Program-made: the position numbers and the translations under genes | In this document: piece after piece, positions 5,874 to 15,439 of the stretch | How positions within the stretch are numbered: position 1 is the first letter of the stretch | Layout: every line of letters starts with the position of its first letter | The notes under the pieces: generated by a model | What the model saw: the letters and a program-made list of their open reading frames with translations, nothing else | Database searches by the model: none | Told to the model about the DNA's origin: nothing | From: QQUD01 sp039029915 | GTDB lineage: Bacteria > Chloroflexota > Anaerolineae > Promineifilales > Promineifilaceae | Direction of reading: 5' to 3' | DNA: 21,687 nt | Assembly: GCA_039029915.1 (NCBI GenBank) | Contig: JBCCFD010000085.1 | Span: 1 to 21,687, forward strand

Positions 5874-8717
5874 ATGAGATCTTTCCTACTCACAATAAAA
5901 AATAAATTTCTCTATATTAACTCTGAAGATAATGAGGTGCTTCGCAAGGGGCGACTCATTCAATTTCTAGTGCTTCTTTTAGCATTTGTCAACATTGGGT
6001 TTTTGTTTTTTTCGGTTTTACAAACGTTAATTACGAACCCGCTCATGCCCACATTTTCCTTTGTGAGTTGGGTTTTGCCCCTGCTGTTTGTGCTATTGGC
6101 GGTTTGTTGGTGGCTGGCCCGTAACGGCCGTATTCGTCAAGCCTCTCATCTCTTCTCAACAGGCACCATTGTTATCTTTCTAATCGAATTCCTAATCAAT
6201 CCAAACCCTGCAATTCCGTACCTTATGCTGGTTGGGGTTGTGGCAATGGCTGTACTAGATACCGTACGCACCAGCACCATCTACGCGATCATCACGCTCA
6301 CCTTAGTAAGCCTGCTCTTCACCTTTAACGATGACTTCACTTTTTTGGATATCAGCCGATATCTTCTTACCACTGTCGGTATTTGCATCACCATTTGGGT
6401 AACTGCCCGAGATTTAAAAGAAAACGTTCGGAGCACCCAAAAGCTAAACCGCGACATCTTCCAAAAAAACAGCCAGCTACAGCGAAATTCCAACCTTCTC
6501 CAATTAAGTTCTGAAGTTGCCCAACTGACAGGCCAATCTCTGAATTTAGAGATTTTGCTAAAAAATAGTGTAAATCTTATTCGAGATAGATTTGGCTTTT
6601 ACTATGTTGCTATTTATTTGCATGATGAAAATAACAGCTTTTTTGTCTTGAAAGAAGCCACCGGCACGGTTGGCCAAAACTTAATTGACGAGAAGTTTAA
6701 ACTATCACTCGCCGAAATGAGCCTCGTAACAGACAGCATACGCTCAAAACAGCCTCAGTACGGAAAACCACAGCCATCTCACCCTACTTTGCAAATGCTT
6801 TCCAAAGAGACAAAGACTGAATTAGCACTTCCTTTAATCTCTCGTGGAGAAATCAAAGGAGTGCTTGATCTCCATAGCCGAACAGAAAGCATGCTAAATG
6901 ATCAAGACATTGCCGCATTTGAAATAATGGCTAATCAATTGGCCGTAAACATTGACAATGCGATTTTATATGCTGACGCCGAAAAGCAGTTTAATGAAAC
7001 GAAAATTTTATTCGATTTCAATAATTTTCTAACTGAAACGTTTGATACAGGTGAAATTTACAGACGCATAGCGTTTTCTTTGTCCAATTACTTCAACGCA
7101 ACCGTTTGCCAAATATACAGTTGGGACGCACCCCAAAAACACTTGTCCATTCAAGCGAACTATTCTAAAAAAGCCATAAATGAAGATGGAGAATATCTGC
7201 CATTGGGGTCGGAAATTTCCTTTTCTCCAGAAAATCCAACCTTTAAAGCGTTACAAGATAAAGCAAGTCGGCAGGTAAGCCTTTATGATCAAGCAATCGG
7301 CGATTTAGATCAAAAATCGTTAGAACAGCATCAACAACATCACCTTTTAGAAATCCCACTCGTTCAAGGCAAAAACTCTGTTGGATTAGCCACTTTATTC
7401 AGACAATCACAATTAAGCGCTTTTTCAGAATCAGAAATCCAGCTTGCCCAAGCCATTGCCAATCAAGCTGCAACGGTCTTAACGAATGCGATATTGACAT
7501 CAAATACCCGCGGACAGTTAGCCCAATTTAGCAGTTTGCTTCGCTTGAGCAATGTAATGGCTCAAGCCACAAGCATGGAAGAGATATTCAAAGGCAGCCG
7601 ACGGGAAATATTATCCCTTATTGAAGCCACCGGTGTCGCGGTGATGCTCTCATCGGAGCAAGATGAAACGCTAACTTGGGTATATGCTCACGAATATGGA
7701 CAGGAACTTGACCTCTCAAACATTCCACCAATGCCTATTTCGATGGGGCTTAGCGGACATGTTGCCCGAAACAAGACGCTACTACAAGTTGAAAAGTCCC
7801 CCAAAATCAAGGAAGAGTACAATACTTTTAGCGTGGGTAATGAATCAGGTTTCTGGTTAGGTATTCCGCTTTTGGTTTCCTCAAAATTAATTGGTGTCTT
7901 AGCCGTTGAGGGTGAAGAAAAGTTTACTGAAAAAGAGATTGAACTTATTGAAACTATTGCGGGACCTTTAGGGGTCGCCTTTAACAACATTTTGCAATTA
8001 AACGAAATTCAAGAGGCGCTTCAACTACAATCTCGACAGCGTGTTCAATTACAAACAGCGGCAAAGGTGGCTGCCTCAGCCACACGAGTACAGTCTCTTT
8101 CTGAACTACTTCAAACTTCTGTCGACCTGATTAAAGAGCAATTCAACCTATACTATGTTGGTCTGTTTTTAATTAAACCTAAATTGAATCAGGCTATTTT
8201 GCAAGCGGGTACTGGGCAAGCCGGACAAATTCAGATTTCTGCAAGCCATCAACTGTCAGTAGGCGGCCAGTCACTCATCGGTGGTGCGACAGCGGATGGT
8301 ATCCCTCGAATTATCCAAGATGTTTTAATTGATGAAGAGTGGTTAAAAAACAAGCATTTACCAGATACTCGCTCAGAGTTGGCTCTACCATTACGTGTTC
8401 CTCAAAAGGTCATTGGGGCATTAACGGTGCAAAGCATTGAGCCTAATATTTTTGACGAGGATTTGGTGGACACATTACAGACGATGGCCGACCAGCTTGC
8501 CATTGCGATTGAAAACATTCGATTGCTTGAGCAAACACAAGCCAAAGCAACAGATCAAGCATGGTTGAATGAAATCACAACTCAACTTCATCAATCCACG
8601 GATGTCGAGAAAATTATTAAAATCGGCCTTAAATCAATTTCAGAAAGATTCGATGGTGCGCCTATTCACCTGAAATTAGGTCGTGAAAATTCATCAAAAC
8701 AGTTGGGGACGGATTGA
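5874..8717 (+). CDS. Six-helix membrane protein with four GAF domains and no kinase domain
   Basis: A 947-residue sensor. An N-terminal membrane domain has six hydrophobic segments (about 28-53, 60-82, 92-108, 113-131, 135-151, 160-177). A short coiled region leads to GAF domains at about 210-365, 370-545, 555-715 and 725-890. The fourth GAF (YYVGLFL near 757, QAGTGQAGQIQ, GALTVQS) is very close to one in the kinase encoded at 9578. No HisKA, HATPase, GGDEF or other transmitter follows. The chain ends about 50 residues after GAF 4 with a helix and an IHLKLG strand, an ending I associate with GAF proteins of Chloroflexota. It may sense ligands at or in the membrane and act on a partner kinase. 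The start is the ATG at 5874 rather than the TTG nine codons upstream. The next gene begins two bases after the stop. Confidence 0.88.
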   Translation: MRSFLLTIKNKFLYINSEDNEVLRKGRLIQFLVLLLAFVNIGFLFFSVLQTLITNPLMPTFSFVSWVLPLLFVLLAVCWWLARNGRIRQASHLFSTGTIVIFLIEFLINPNPAIPYLMLVGVVAMAVLDTVRTSTIYAIITLTLVSLLFTFNDDFTFLDISRYLLTTVGICITIWVTARDLKENVRSTQKLNRDIFQKNSQLQRNSNLLQLSSEVAQLTGQSLNLEILLKNSVNLIRDRFGFYYVAIYLHDENNSFFVLKEATGTVGQNLIDEKFKLSLAEMSLVTDSIRSKQPQYGKPQPSHPTLQMLSKETKTELALPLISRGEIKGVLDLHSRTESMLNDQDIAAFEIMANQLAVNIDNAILYADAEKQFNETKILFDFNNFLTETFDTGEIYRRIAFSLSNYFNATVCQIYSWDAPQKHLSIQANYSKKAINEDGEYLPLGSEISFSPENPTFKALQDKASRQVSLYDQAIGDLDQKSLEQHQQHHLLEIPLVQGKNSVGLATLFRQSQLSAFSESEIQLAQAIANQAATVLTNAILTSNTRGQLAQFSSLLRLSNVMAQATSMEEIFKGSRREILSLIEATGVAVMLSSEQDETLTWVYAHEYGQELDLSNIPPMPISMGLSGHVARNKTLLQVEKSPKIKEEYNTFSVGNESGFWLGIPLLVSSKLIGVLAVEGEEKFTEKEIELIETIAGPLGVAFNNILQLNEIQEALQLQSRQRVQLQTAAKVAASATRVQSLSELLQTSVDLIKEQFNLYYVGLFLIKPKLNQAILQAGTGQAGQIQISASHQLSVGGQSLIGGATADGIPRIIQDVLIDEEWLKNKHLPDTRSELALPLRVPQKVIGALTVQSIEPNIFDEDLVDTLQTMADQLAIAIENIRLLEQTQAKATDQAWLNEITTQLHQSTDVEKIIKIGLKSISERFDGAPIHLKLGRENSSKQLGTD

Positions 8718-8719
8718 CG

Positions 8720-9556
8720 ATGGAAAACGACGCTCAGGTAAACGGCCGTTTCCAAGCGGACGGCTATTACCTTAATACAACGCAGCCAAGCCTAACTCGC
8801 ATCTTCGATTATTTAACAGGCGGGTTTACCAATTTTGAAGTTGACCGTATTGAAGCCAAAAAAATGCTTCAATCATTCCCACTCCTGCAAACTTGGGTTC
8901 GTCTTGGGAAAGCATTCATCCAAGAAGCTGTTAAACAACTCTACCAAGAGGGATTTGTCCAGTTTTTAGATATTGGCTCCAGCATCCCGTCCGAAGAAGG
9001 CATCCACACATTCGCTCCCGCCGCCAATATCATCTATACAGACATCAATCCCATCGCGGTCAGTTTTGGAAACAGCCTTTATTCAAAGATTCAAAATGTT
9101 GAATATATCCACGGCGACGCTCGCAATGTAACGGATATTTTTGAGGCGCCCAAAACAAAAGAACTCGTTAATCAATCTGAAAAATTAGCAATTGGTTTAA
9201 ATTTTTTATTGCTATACCTATCGCCACAAGAAAATCAATATTTAGCAAAATCACTTTTTGAGCAAGCCTCGTACGGTTCAAAAGTTTTTCAGATTCTGTA
9301 TCCAAGAAGCGTTGGGGAATTTGATCCTGAATATATTAAATTCCAAGAAATGATCCAACAGGCCAACATGCGCATGAACTTATACAAATTAGACGAGTAT
9401 ATTGAGATGATGCATCCTTGGGTGCCTGTTCGAATTGAGCCGGTTCATCAATTTTTAGGGTTACCGGAAGGCTCATTAGATACAACGATTGAAGATACCT
9501 TAGGATTAGGCTACACGGCCGCTTTTTTTGAAAAAAAAAACACAGAAAGTGAATAA
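8720..9556 (+). CDS. S-adenosylmethionine-dependent methyltransferase, DUF574 / Methyltransf_19-like
   Basis: A 278-residue protein that resembles the PF04672 family. The family's N-terminal signature appears as PSLTRIFDYLTGGFTNFEVDR (about 24-44), where relatives read roughly ARVYDYLLGGKDNFAADR. The SAM-binding motif I is QFLDIGSSIPS, followed by the acidic strand end IIYTDINPIAV and HGDARNV. The substrate is unknown even for well-studied relatives. The ATG at 8720 lies two bases after the sensor stop codon, so translation is probably coupled, and a GGGGACGG stretch precedes it. A TTG at 8714 is an alternative start. Its place between a GAF sensor and a GAF kinase suggests that it modifies a signalling protein or makes a signal molecule; this is inference. 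A run of nine A bases near the 3' end encodes KKN and is prone to slippage. Confidence 0.8.
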   Translation: MENDAQVNGRFQADGYYLNTTQPSLTRIFDYLTGGFTNFEVDRIEAKKMLQSFPLLQTWVRLGKAFIQEAVKQLYQEGFVQFLDIGSSIPSEEGIHTFAPAANIIYTDINPIAVSFGNSLYSKIQNVEYIHGDARNVTDIFEAPKTKELVNQSEKLAIGLNFLLLYLSPQENQYLAKSLFEQASYGSKVFQILYPRSVGEFDPEYIKFQEMIQQANMRMNLYKLDEYIEMMHPWVPVRIEPVHQFLGLPEGSLDTTIEDTLGLGYTAAFFEKKNTESE

Positions 9557-9577
9557 ACTTTCAAAAAGTAATAAACG

Positions 9578-12500
9578 ATGACGAATTTGACACCTGCCAC
9601 AACCCTAAATGAGTGGATTGAATCCTTTGATACAGTCAAGGATGCCTTAAACGAGGTTTTTGTTCGGTCCGCTATCGAAAATCGCGGCATCATGATGTCT
9701 CCTCGGCGCGGAGATCAAGTGAGCAGTTCCCTCATTTCGTTATTTCAAAATTATATAACCCAAAATGGCTCAGAAGCAGATTTGGCACAAACGGCCGTTC
9801 AGTTTGCAGAGCAAGGCATGGCTTTTTCAACAATGGCCAAGCTTATGCAGCAAATTCAAACGTTAGCCCCACACTCACTCCCCCTGTCGGATCAACAAAA
9901 AATAGTGAGTTTCCAATATCAATTCTTAGAGCAATTTTCGAATGCTCGTGAATTAGTCCAAATACGAATTCAAGAAAATTCTCAAATGGCTTTGCAACAT
10001 GCATTACAGCAACAAATAGAGCAACAGCGGCTTTCCAATATTTTTGAAGCCCAAAGAAATGAAAACCTCAAGGGGATCCTTCAGCTAAATAGTCATCTTG
10101 CCACATTAACCGATCAAGATGAGCTTATCAAAAAAGCGGTGGATGGCTTATGTCAAGCGTTGCACCTGATTGAAGTGTCTGTCTATCAAAATCAAGCAGC
10201 AACTGAATGGGCCTTGCAACACTCTAGTGACCAAAATGCGCATCTTGCAATTCAAACAGAGATTTCTAACGCACTCAAGGAATTTTCATCGCTCTCCAGT
10301 CAGGATATTTGGACAACTCCGGTTGAAGGGACCAATCAAACGAGCCTTATCATCAGCCCGTTCAAACGAGATGGTCAGCTTTCGGGAGCCTTAGTCATTC
10401 AAGCCAAAATCGAAGAGCCAGCTAAAGAAGAAGAGCTTCGCATCCAAATTCAGACCTTTGCCCAAAATTTATCGGCCCTCTTACGCAATATTGAGCTTTT
10501 AGAAGAGACTCAACAACGAGCAAAAGAGATGGAGGTGCTCTACGGCCGTTTTGTCGATGACATTTGGCGAGATGATAATGTTCAAATCAATGCTTCCTAC
10601 GGCAATGGGTTGTTCCAGCTTAATCAAAATTTGCATGCTTCGAAAAACGTGAACCCTGTTGCGTTAAACATCGGGGAACATACCATTGGCGAATTAGCAC
10701 TTCCTGATACAACAGACTTCCCCATTGAAGACCAAGAAATCTTACAAACCATTATTCAAGAAATGGGTGATGCTCTAAATAATGCTCGCCTCATTCAAGA
10801 AACTCGATTTTATTCAAATCAGCTTGACGTTGCGGCGAATGTGTCACGTATTGCCACGACAATTTTTGATCGTGATCAATTAATTCGAGATGTGGTTGAT
10901 ATCGTTAAAAATGAGTTCGGGTTCTACTATGTTGGTCTGTTTTTAGTAGACGATGAGGGTAAAACGGCCGTTTTGCAGGCCGGTACAGGTGAGGCTGGCC
11001 GCATTCAGCTCGACCAGAATCACTATCATGTCATTGGTGGTGGCTCCATGATTGGAGCGGCTCTTCATGATGGGAACCCTCGTGTTGAACAAGACGTATC
11101 ACTCGCCCAAAACTTCACCCCAAATAAAATATTACCTGACACCCAATCAGAATGTGCGCTTCCGCTCATTGCCCGCGAGCATGCGATTGGGGCGCTCACC
11201 GTGCAAAGTGTTGAAAAGCATGCCTTCTCACCTACAACGGTCACTGTCCTTCAAAGCATGGCTAATCAGCTTGCCATCGCCATTGAAAATGCCAGCCTAT
11301 TAACCCAAACACAGCTAAATTTAGACAAAACCAATCGGCTTTATGAATCAGCCCGCCAAATTGGGGCCTCTACAACTGACATCGAAGTATTTAACTACCT
11401 AATTGACTTTGCTGGCCAAAGCAAGCTAGCCAACGCCATCCATATTATTACGGAAAAAACAAATCACCCTAAGGCATTCGAAACAGCAGCCGTTTGGACT
11501 CAACCTTCTTCTAAGGCATTACAATTAACTTTTTCAGCCAATAGCCCCGTAATCATCCAAAATATGCTAAAAGAAGAGATTTTTTATCTTCGTCAAAATG
11601 ATATAGAAACAGAGTTGGATGTCGCTACCAAAACACAGATTCAAGAAGCAGGCATCAATAACGCGATTTACATTCCAATTAAAAATGATGAACAGCTATT
11701 TGGCTTCGTTGCTTTACTATGCTCGACACAAAATTTACCTGATAATCAATCACTACAACCATTTCTAACCCTCGTTGATCACGCTTCAATAATTTTGGCA
11801 AATCAAAAACTGCTTAACCAATCGGAAACCATTTATAAAATTGGACGCAGTATCAATCAATCCATCACTCGTGACGATGCGATCGATATTACAGTCAAAG
11901 AAGCTGGAAGCTACATCGGTGCAGAGCAATGCCGCTTTGTTCTTTATGATAAACAAACGGGCACTGGCTCAATCGTTTCCAGCATCCATCCCATCGATGA
12001 ATCAATAAAAACCATGCCGCTTATTGGCGATCAAATCTTAGAAAAACTCATTACAGAACGGGCACCACTGCTTGTCGTTGAAGGCCGATCAGATTTCTCG
12101 CCAAATACCATTGAAAAGCATCTTACCCAGTTTAATTCAAAGGCAACTTATTTCATTCCTTCTGCTAACCCCCAAGAGATCATTGGGTTTCTCGCCATTG
12201 ATTTGAAAACGTTTAATCGTCCTTTGTTAAATTCGCATCTCATTTTTGTTCGCACAATTGTGGAACATTTAACAACACAAATTGAGAACTTGAAACTTTT
12301 AGATGAAGCCCTTAACAGAGCCCAAGAGTTGATTACACTCAACCAAATTCAATCAAATATTTCACAGGTCATCTCGATTGAGGCCTTAGCAAAAACAGTT
12401 TATCAACAAACAAAGCGGTTATTAGATAGCTCTATCTTTTCAATTTCTCTCTTTGATTCAGAAAGTAAAACGCTCACGCCGATTTATACAATTTGTCATG

Positions 12501-13615
12501 ATGTAACAAAACAGCTTCCTGAACGAAAAATCAGCGAAGAAAGCAAAATTTATGATCTACTCAATGATGACAAACAGCTGTTAACCAATGAAACAGATTC
12601 ATTAACGCAAGAAGAAGCTAGCTACTTCAACATCGCCCCATCAAAATCGGCCGTATGGATGCCCATAACAACCACAAACGGCGCTATTGCAGGCTACATG
12701 ACAATTCAATCGGATAACCGCTTAGCGTATGAAGAAAATGATCAGCAACTTTTCCGCAGCATCGCCACACAAACAAGCTTAGCGCTCTCAAATGCACAAC
12801 TGTTTGAAACAATTCAAGCCAAAAATCAACAGCTTCTCCAGCTTGACCAGCTCAAAACACAATTTTTGGCCAATATGTCACATGAATTAAGAACACCGTT
12901 GAATTCTATTATCGGGTTCTCGAGAGTTATTTTAAAAGGTATTGACGGCCCTATCACTTCCGAGCAGGAAGAAGATTTATCATCAATTTATGCCAATGGG
13001 CAGCATTTACTTATGCTCATCAATGAAATTTTAGACATGGCAAAGATTGAAGCTGGCAAGATGACAATGACATTTGATGAAGTAGATGTTTATCAATCTG
13101 CTAAGATTGCCAGTTCAACCGTTAGGGCTTTGATGGACGAAGAAATGGTTAAGTTTATTTGGGATGTTCCCACTGACTTACCAATGATTACGGCCGATCC
13201 AGTCCGAATGCGCCAAATTTTAATTAATTTGCTTTCAAACGCTGTGAAATACACCACAGCAGGGTCCATTCGGTTATCGATTCGTCAAGATGAGGAAGCC
13301 ACTATTCACATCATGGTTGCAGACACAGGGATAGGAATTGCAGAAAGGGATTTTGATAAATTATTTGCAGCATTTGAGCAAGTTGACAACAGCACCACAC
13401 GTACCTATGGCGGTACAGGTCTAGGTTTACCGATTACCAAATGGATTGTTGATATGCATCGAGGCGACATTTGGTTTGACACAGAGCTCAAAAAAGGCAC
13501 AACCTTCCATGTTAAATTACCAATCGAACAAGATAGCGAGAGATCAATCCGAGAAATCCCATTTAACGGACCCGGTATGGCCCTTACATCACCACAAAAC
13601 ACCCAACCAAACTGA
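9578..13615 (+). CDS. Cytosolic multi-GAF sensor histidine kinase
   Basis: A 1345-residue kinase without membrane helices. An all-helical N-terminal region (about 5-165, ending in a Gln-rich coiled coil) resembles RsbRD-type sensory N-termini. It is followed by GAF or GAF-like units at about 170-310, 325-410 (short, degenerate), 420-580, 590-740, 746-910 and 917-1080. The transmitter has the H box MSHELRTPLNSIIGFS with phospho-acceptor His1102, the N box LINLLSNAVKYT, the G1 box VADTGIGI with Asp1249, and the G2 box GGTGLGLPITK. It is therefore an active-looking HisKA/HATPase kinase. The GAF at 420-580 closely matches GAF 4 of the upstream membrane protein. There is a 21-bp gap from the methyltransferase gene and a 10-bp gap to the enzyme-receiver fusion, its most likely phosphorylation partner. 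No clear Shine-Dalgarno precedes the ATG. Confidence 0.95.
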   Translation: MTNLTPATTLNEWIESFDTVKDALNEVFVRSAIENRGIMMSPRRGDQVSSSLISLFQNYITQNGSEADLAQTAVQFAEQGMAFSTMAKLMQQIQTLAPHSLPLSDQQKIVSFQYQFLEQFSNARELVQIRIQENSQMALQHALQQQIEQQRLSNIFEAQRNENLKGILQLNSHLATLTDQDELIKKAVDGLCQALHLIEVSVYQNQAATEWALQHSSDQNAHLAIQTEISNALKEFSSLSSQDIWTTPVEGTNQTSLIISPFKRDGQLSGALVIQAKIEEPAKEEELRIQIQTFAQNLSALLRNIELLEETQQRAKEMEVLYGRFVDDIWRDDNVQINASYGNGLFQLNQNLHASKNVNPVALNIGEHTIGELALPDTTDFPIEDQEILQTIIQEMGDALNNARLIQETRFYSNQLDVAANVSRIATTIFDRDQLIRDVVDIVKNEFGFYYVGLFLVDDEGKTAVLQAGTGEAGRIQLDQNHYHVIGGGSMIGAALHDGNPRVEQDVSLAQNFTPNKILPDTQSECALPLIAREHAIGALTVQSVEKHAFSPTTVTVLQSMANQLAIAIENASLLTQTQLNLDKTNRLYESARQIGASTTDIEVFNYLIDFAGQSKLANAIHIITEKTNHPKAFETAAVWTQPSSKALQLTFSANSPVIIQNMLKEEIFYLRQNDIETELDVATKTQIQEAGINNAIYIPIKNDEQLFGFVALLCSTQNLPDNQSLQPFLTLVDHASIILANQKLLNQSETIYKIGRSINQSITRDDAIDITVKEAGSYIGAEQCRFVLYDKQTGTGSIVSSIHPIDESIKTMPLIGDQILEKLITERAPLLVVEGRSDFSPNTIEKHLTQFNSKATYFIPSANPQEIIGFLAIDLKTFNRPLLNSHLIFVRTIVEHLTTQIENLKLLDEALNRAQELITLNQIQSNISQVISIEALAKTVYQQTKRLLDSSIFSISLFDSESKTLTPIYTICHDVTKQLPERKISEESKIYDLLNDDKQLLTNETDSLTQEEASYFNIAPSKSAVWMPITTTNGAIAGYMTIQSDNRLAYEENDQQLFRSIATQTSLALSNAQLFETIQAKNQQLLQLDQLKTQFLANMSHELRTPLNSIIGFSRVILKGIDGPITSEQEEDLSSIYANGQHLLMLINEILDMAKIEAGKMTMTFDEVDVYQSAKIASSTVRALMDEEMVKFIWDVPTDLPMITADPVRMRQILINLLSNAVKYTTAGSIRLSIRQDEEATIHIMVADTGIGIAERDFDKLFAAFEQVDNSTTRTYGGTGLGLPITKWIVDMHRGDIWFDTELKKGTTFHVKLPIEQDSERSIREIPFNGPGMALTSPQNTQPN

Positions 13616-13625
13616 GGATTCCAAC

Positions 13626-15332
13626 ATGAGAAATTTCGACATTGTTTGTCGTAAATGTAATCACATACAACCTTTTCAAAAGCCACAGAAAAGCTGTTCA
13701 CAATGCGGTGAAGCCTGGTTGGATGCTCAATATAACTTAACCAAGTTAATGTCTCTTGATGAAAATGGCCAAAATTGGCTAGATATTTTATCACAGAGAG
13801 GAGCAAGCCAATGGCGATATAGGGAATTACTCCCTATTCAAAATGATGAAAACATTATTACGCTCGGTGAAGGGTGGACACCAATCATTAAGGCCCACAA
13901 TCTCGGCCTTATGTTGGGCCATCCTAATATTTACATCAAAGATGAACGTCAGGGGCCAACGGGGTCCTTCAAAGATCGGCAAGCAGCAATTGCAATTAGT
14001 GTTATGAAAGAAGCCGGTGTGAAGGAAGCTGTTGTGGCATCGACCGGAAACGTGGCCATCGCCTATTCTGCGTTTGGTGCGCGAGCTGGCGTTAAAATGT
14101 GGGTTTTTGTTACTAGTTCAGTCCCTTCTGAAAAAATGCGTGAGGTCGCTATTTATGGCTCAGAGGTAATCAAAGTAGCAGGCACCTACGACGAGGCAAA
14201 ACAGATAGCAGCCGAGTTCTCCAACTCAAAAGGTATCTTCCTTGACCGAGGCATCAAGGCCATTGCGGCAAAGGAAGCGATGAAAACTGTCGCCTTCGAG
14301 ATTGCTGAACAGCTTGGCAGCATTGAAGCGGGTGCTGATCCTTCAATCCCTCATGGCAACAAATATGCATGGCAATCGCCTGATTGGTTTATCCAAGCCG
14401 TCAGTGGTGGTATGGGACCTGTTGGCGTCATGAAAGGCTTCCAAGAGCTTAATGATATGGGCATCTTAAATAAAATGCCTAAACTGGCCTGCTTCCAAGT
14501 AAGCGGCTGTGCGCCTATGGCTCTCTCCTTCCAAAAAGGGCTTGAGGTTGCAGAACCTGTTAAAAACCCAATCACGGATATTACAACTTTAGCCACAGGA
14601 ATTCCCGGTCAAGCTTACCAAGTGTTAAGAGATCTCATAGGGAAACATGGTGGCACAATGGATTCAGTGACGGATTCAGAAGCATTCCATGCTTTGCATA
14701 GCGTTGCTAAAATGGACGGGCTATCGATTGAGCCAGCCACGGCCGTTGCATTTGCCGGTCTCTTTAAAATGGTACAAACGGGCCAAATCCAGCCTCACGA
14801 AACTGTTGTAATTAATTGCTCAGGCCACACCTTCCCCGTTGAAAAACATATCGTTGGTGAGCATTACGCTTATGATGTTGATTTAAAAGCCAAGCCGGGT
14901 GTAGACGGCCGTAATCGCCAAGAAGGGCTGCTAACCGCCCTAGAAGAGGTTGACAGCCGTGTTCAACGTATCGCAATCATTGAAGACAATCCAGATGCGG
15001 CTCGTCTAATACGGCGAATTTTGCAGGCACAAGGGGATTTTATTATCGATGAGGCCATTGATGGCGTTCAAGGATTAGAAGTAATTCAAGCGAATCCACC
15101 CAATCTTGTAATCCTAGACCTGATGATGCCAAGGTTAGATGGGTTTGGCATCGTCGAAACCATGAAAAAAGACCCCTTTTTGAAGGACGTACCCATTATT
15201 GTTATCACCGCTAAGGAGTTATCTGCTATTGAAAGGGAACGCCTGGACGGTAAAATAAAAGCATTGCTTCAAAAAGGCACCTTTATGGACTCAGATTTGT
15301 TAAGTGATATTCGGCAAGCATTACCAGAATAA
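13626..15332 (+). CDS. Threonine-synthase-like PLP enzyme fused to a C-terminal receiver domain
   Basis: A 568-residue fusion. Residues 1-440 are a fold-type II PLP enzyme of the threonine synthase group (O-phosphohomoserine to threonine). They carry a zinc-ribbon-like N-terminus (Cys8, Cys11, Cys24, Cys27), LGEGWTPI, the PLP lysine Lys116 in GSFKDRQ, the ASTGN loop and the phosphate-binding GGMGP loop. After a linker of about 20 residues a complete receiver domain follows (448-568): Glu453/Asp454, phospho-acceptor Asp498 in VILDLMMPRLDG, Thr528 and Lys550. The start at 13626 has AGGA eight bases upstream. The longer open frame back to 13446 overlaps the kinase gene and is not enzyme-like. 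The gene lies 10 bp after the kinase gene, so it is co-transcribed. Active-site residues look intact in both halves, but true threonine synthase activity is not proven; another fold-II reaction is possible. Confidence 0.92.
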   Translation: MRNFDIVCRKCNHIQPFQKPQKSCSQCGEAWLDAQYNLTKLMSLDENGQNWLDILSQRGASQWRYRELLPIQNDENIITLGEGWTPIIKAHNLGLMLGHPNIYIKDERQGPTGSFKDRQAAIAISVMKEAGVKEAVVASTGNVAIAYSAFGARAGVKMWVFVTSSVPSEKMREVAIYGSEVIKVAGTYDEAKQIAAEFSNSKGIFLDRGIKAIAAKEAMKTVAFEIAEQLGSIEAGADPSIPHGNKYAWQSPDWFIQAVSGGMGPVGVMKGFQELNDMGILNKMPKLACFQVSGCAPMALSFQKGLEVAEPVKNPITDITTLATGIPGQAYQVLRDLIGKHGGTMDSVTDSEAFHALHSVAKMDGLSIEPATAVAFAGLFKMVQTGQIQPHETVVINCSGHTFPVEKHIVGEHYAYDVDLKAKPGVDGRNRQEGLLTALEEVDSRVQRIAIIEDNPDAARLIRRILQAQGDFIIDEAIDGVQGLEVIQANPPNLVILDLMMPRLDGFGIVETMKKDPFLKDVPIIVITAKELSAIERERLDGKIKALLQKGTFMDSDLLSDIRQALPE

Positions 15333-15439
15333 ACGTTGGCAACCTAAAGTTCATAAATCTACAGCAGAAAAAACTAGCAAAGTCCGTACCTGCTGAATAG
15401 CGCGGCAGTTTATTCAAGTGCGCTCAATTCAACACTATC

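Noticed and set aside
13446..13625. A 60-residue N-terminal extension of the threonine synthase-receiver protein
   Set aside because: It overlaps the kinase HATPase coding region in another frame, has no enzyme-like sequence, and the ATG at 13626 has a proper AGGA site and starts with the zinc-ribbon segment.
13405..13806. 133-residue minus-strand open frame
   Set aside because: It straddles two well-supported plus-strand genes and is antisense to the conserved G2 box of the kinase and the Cys motif of the PLP enzyme.
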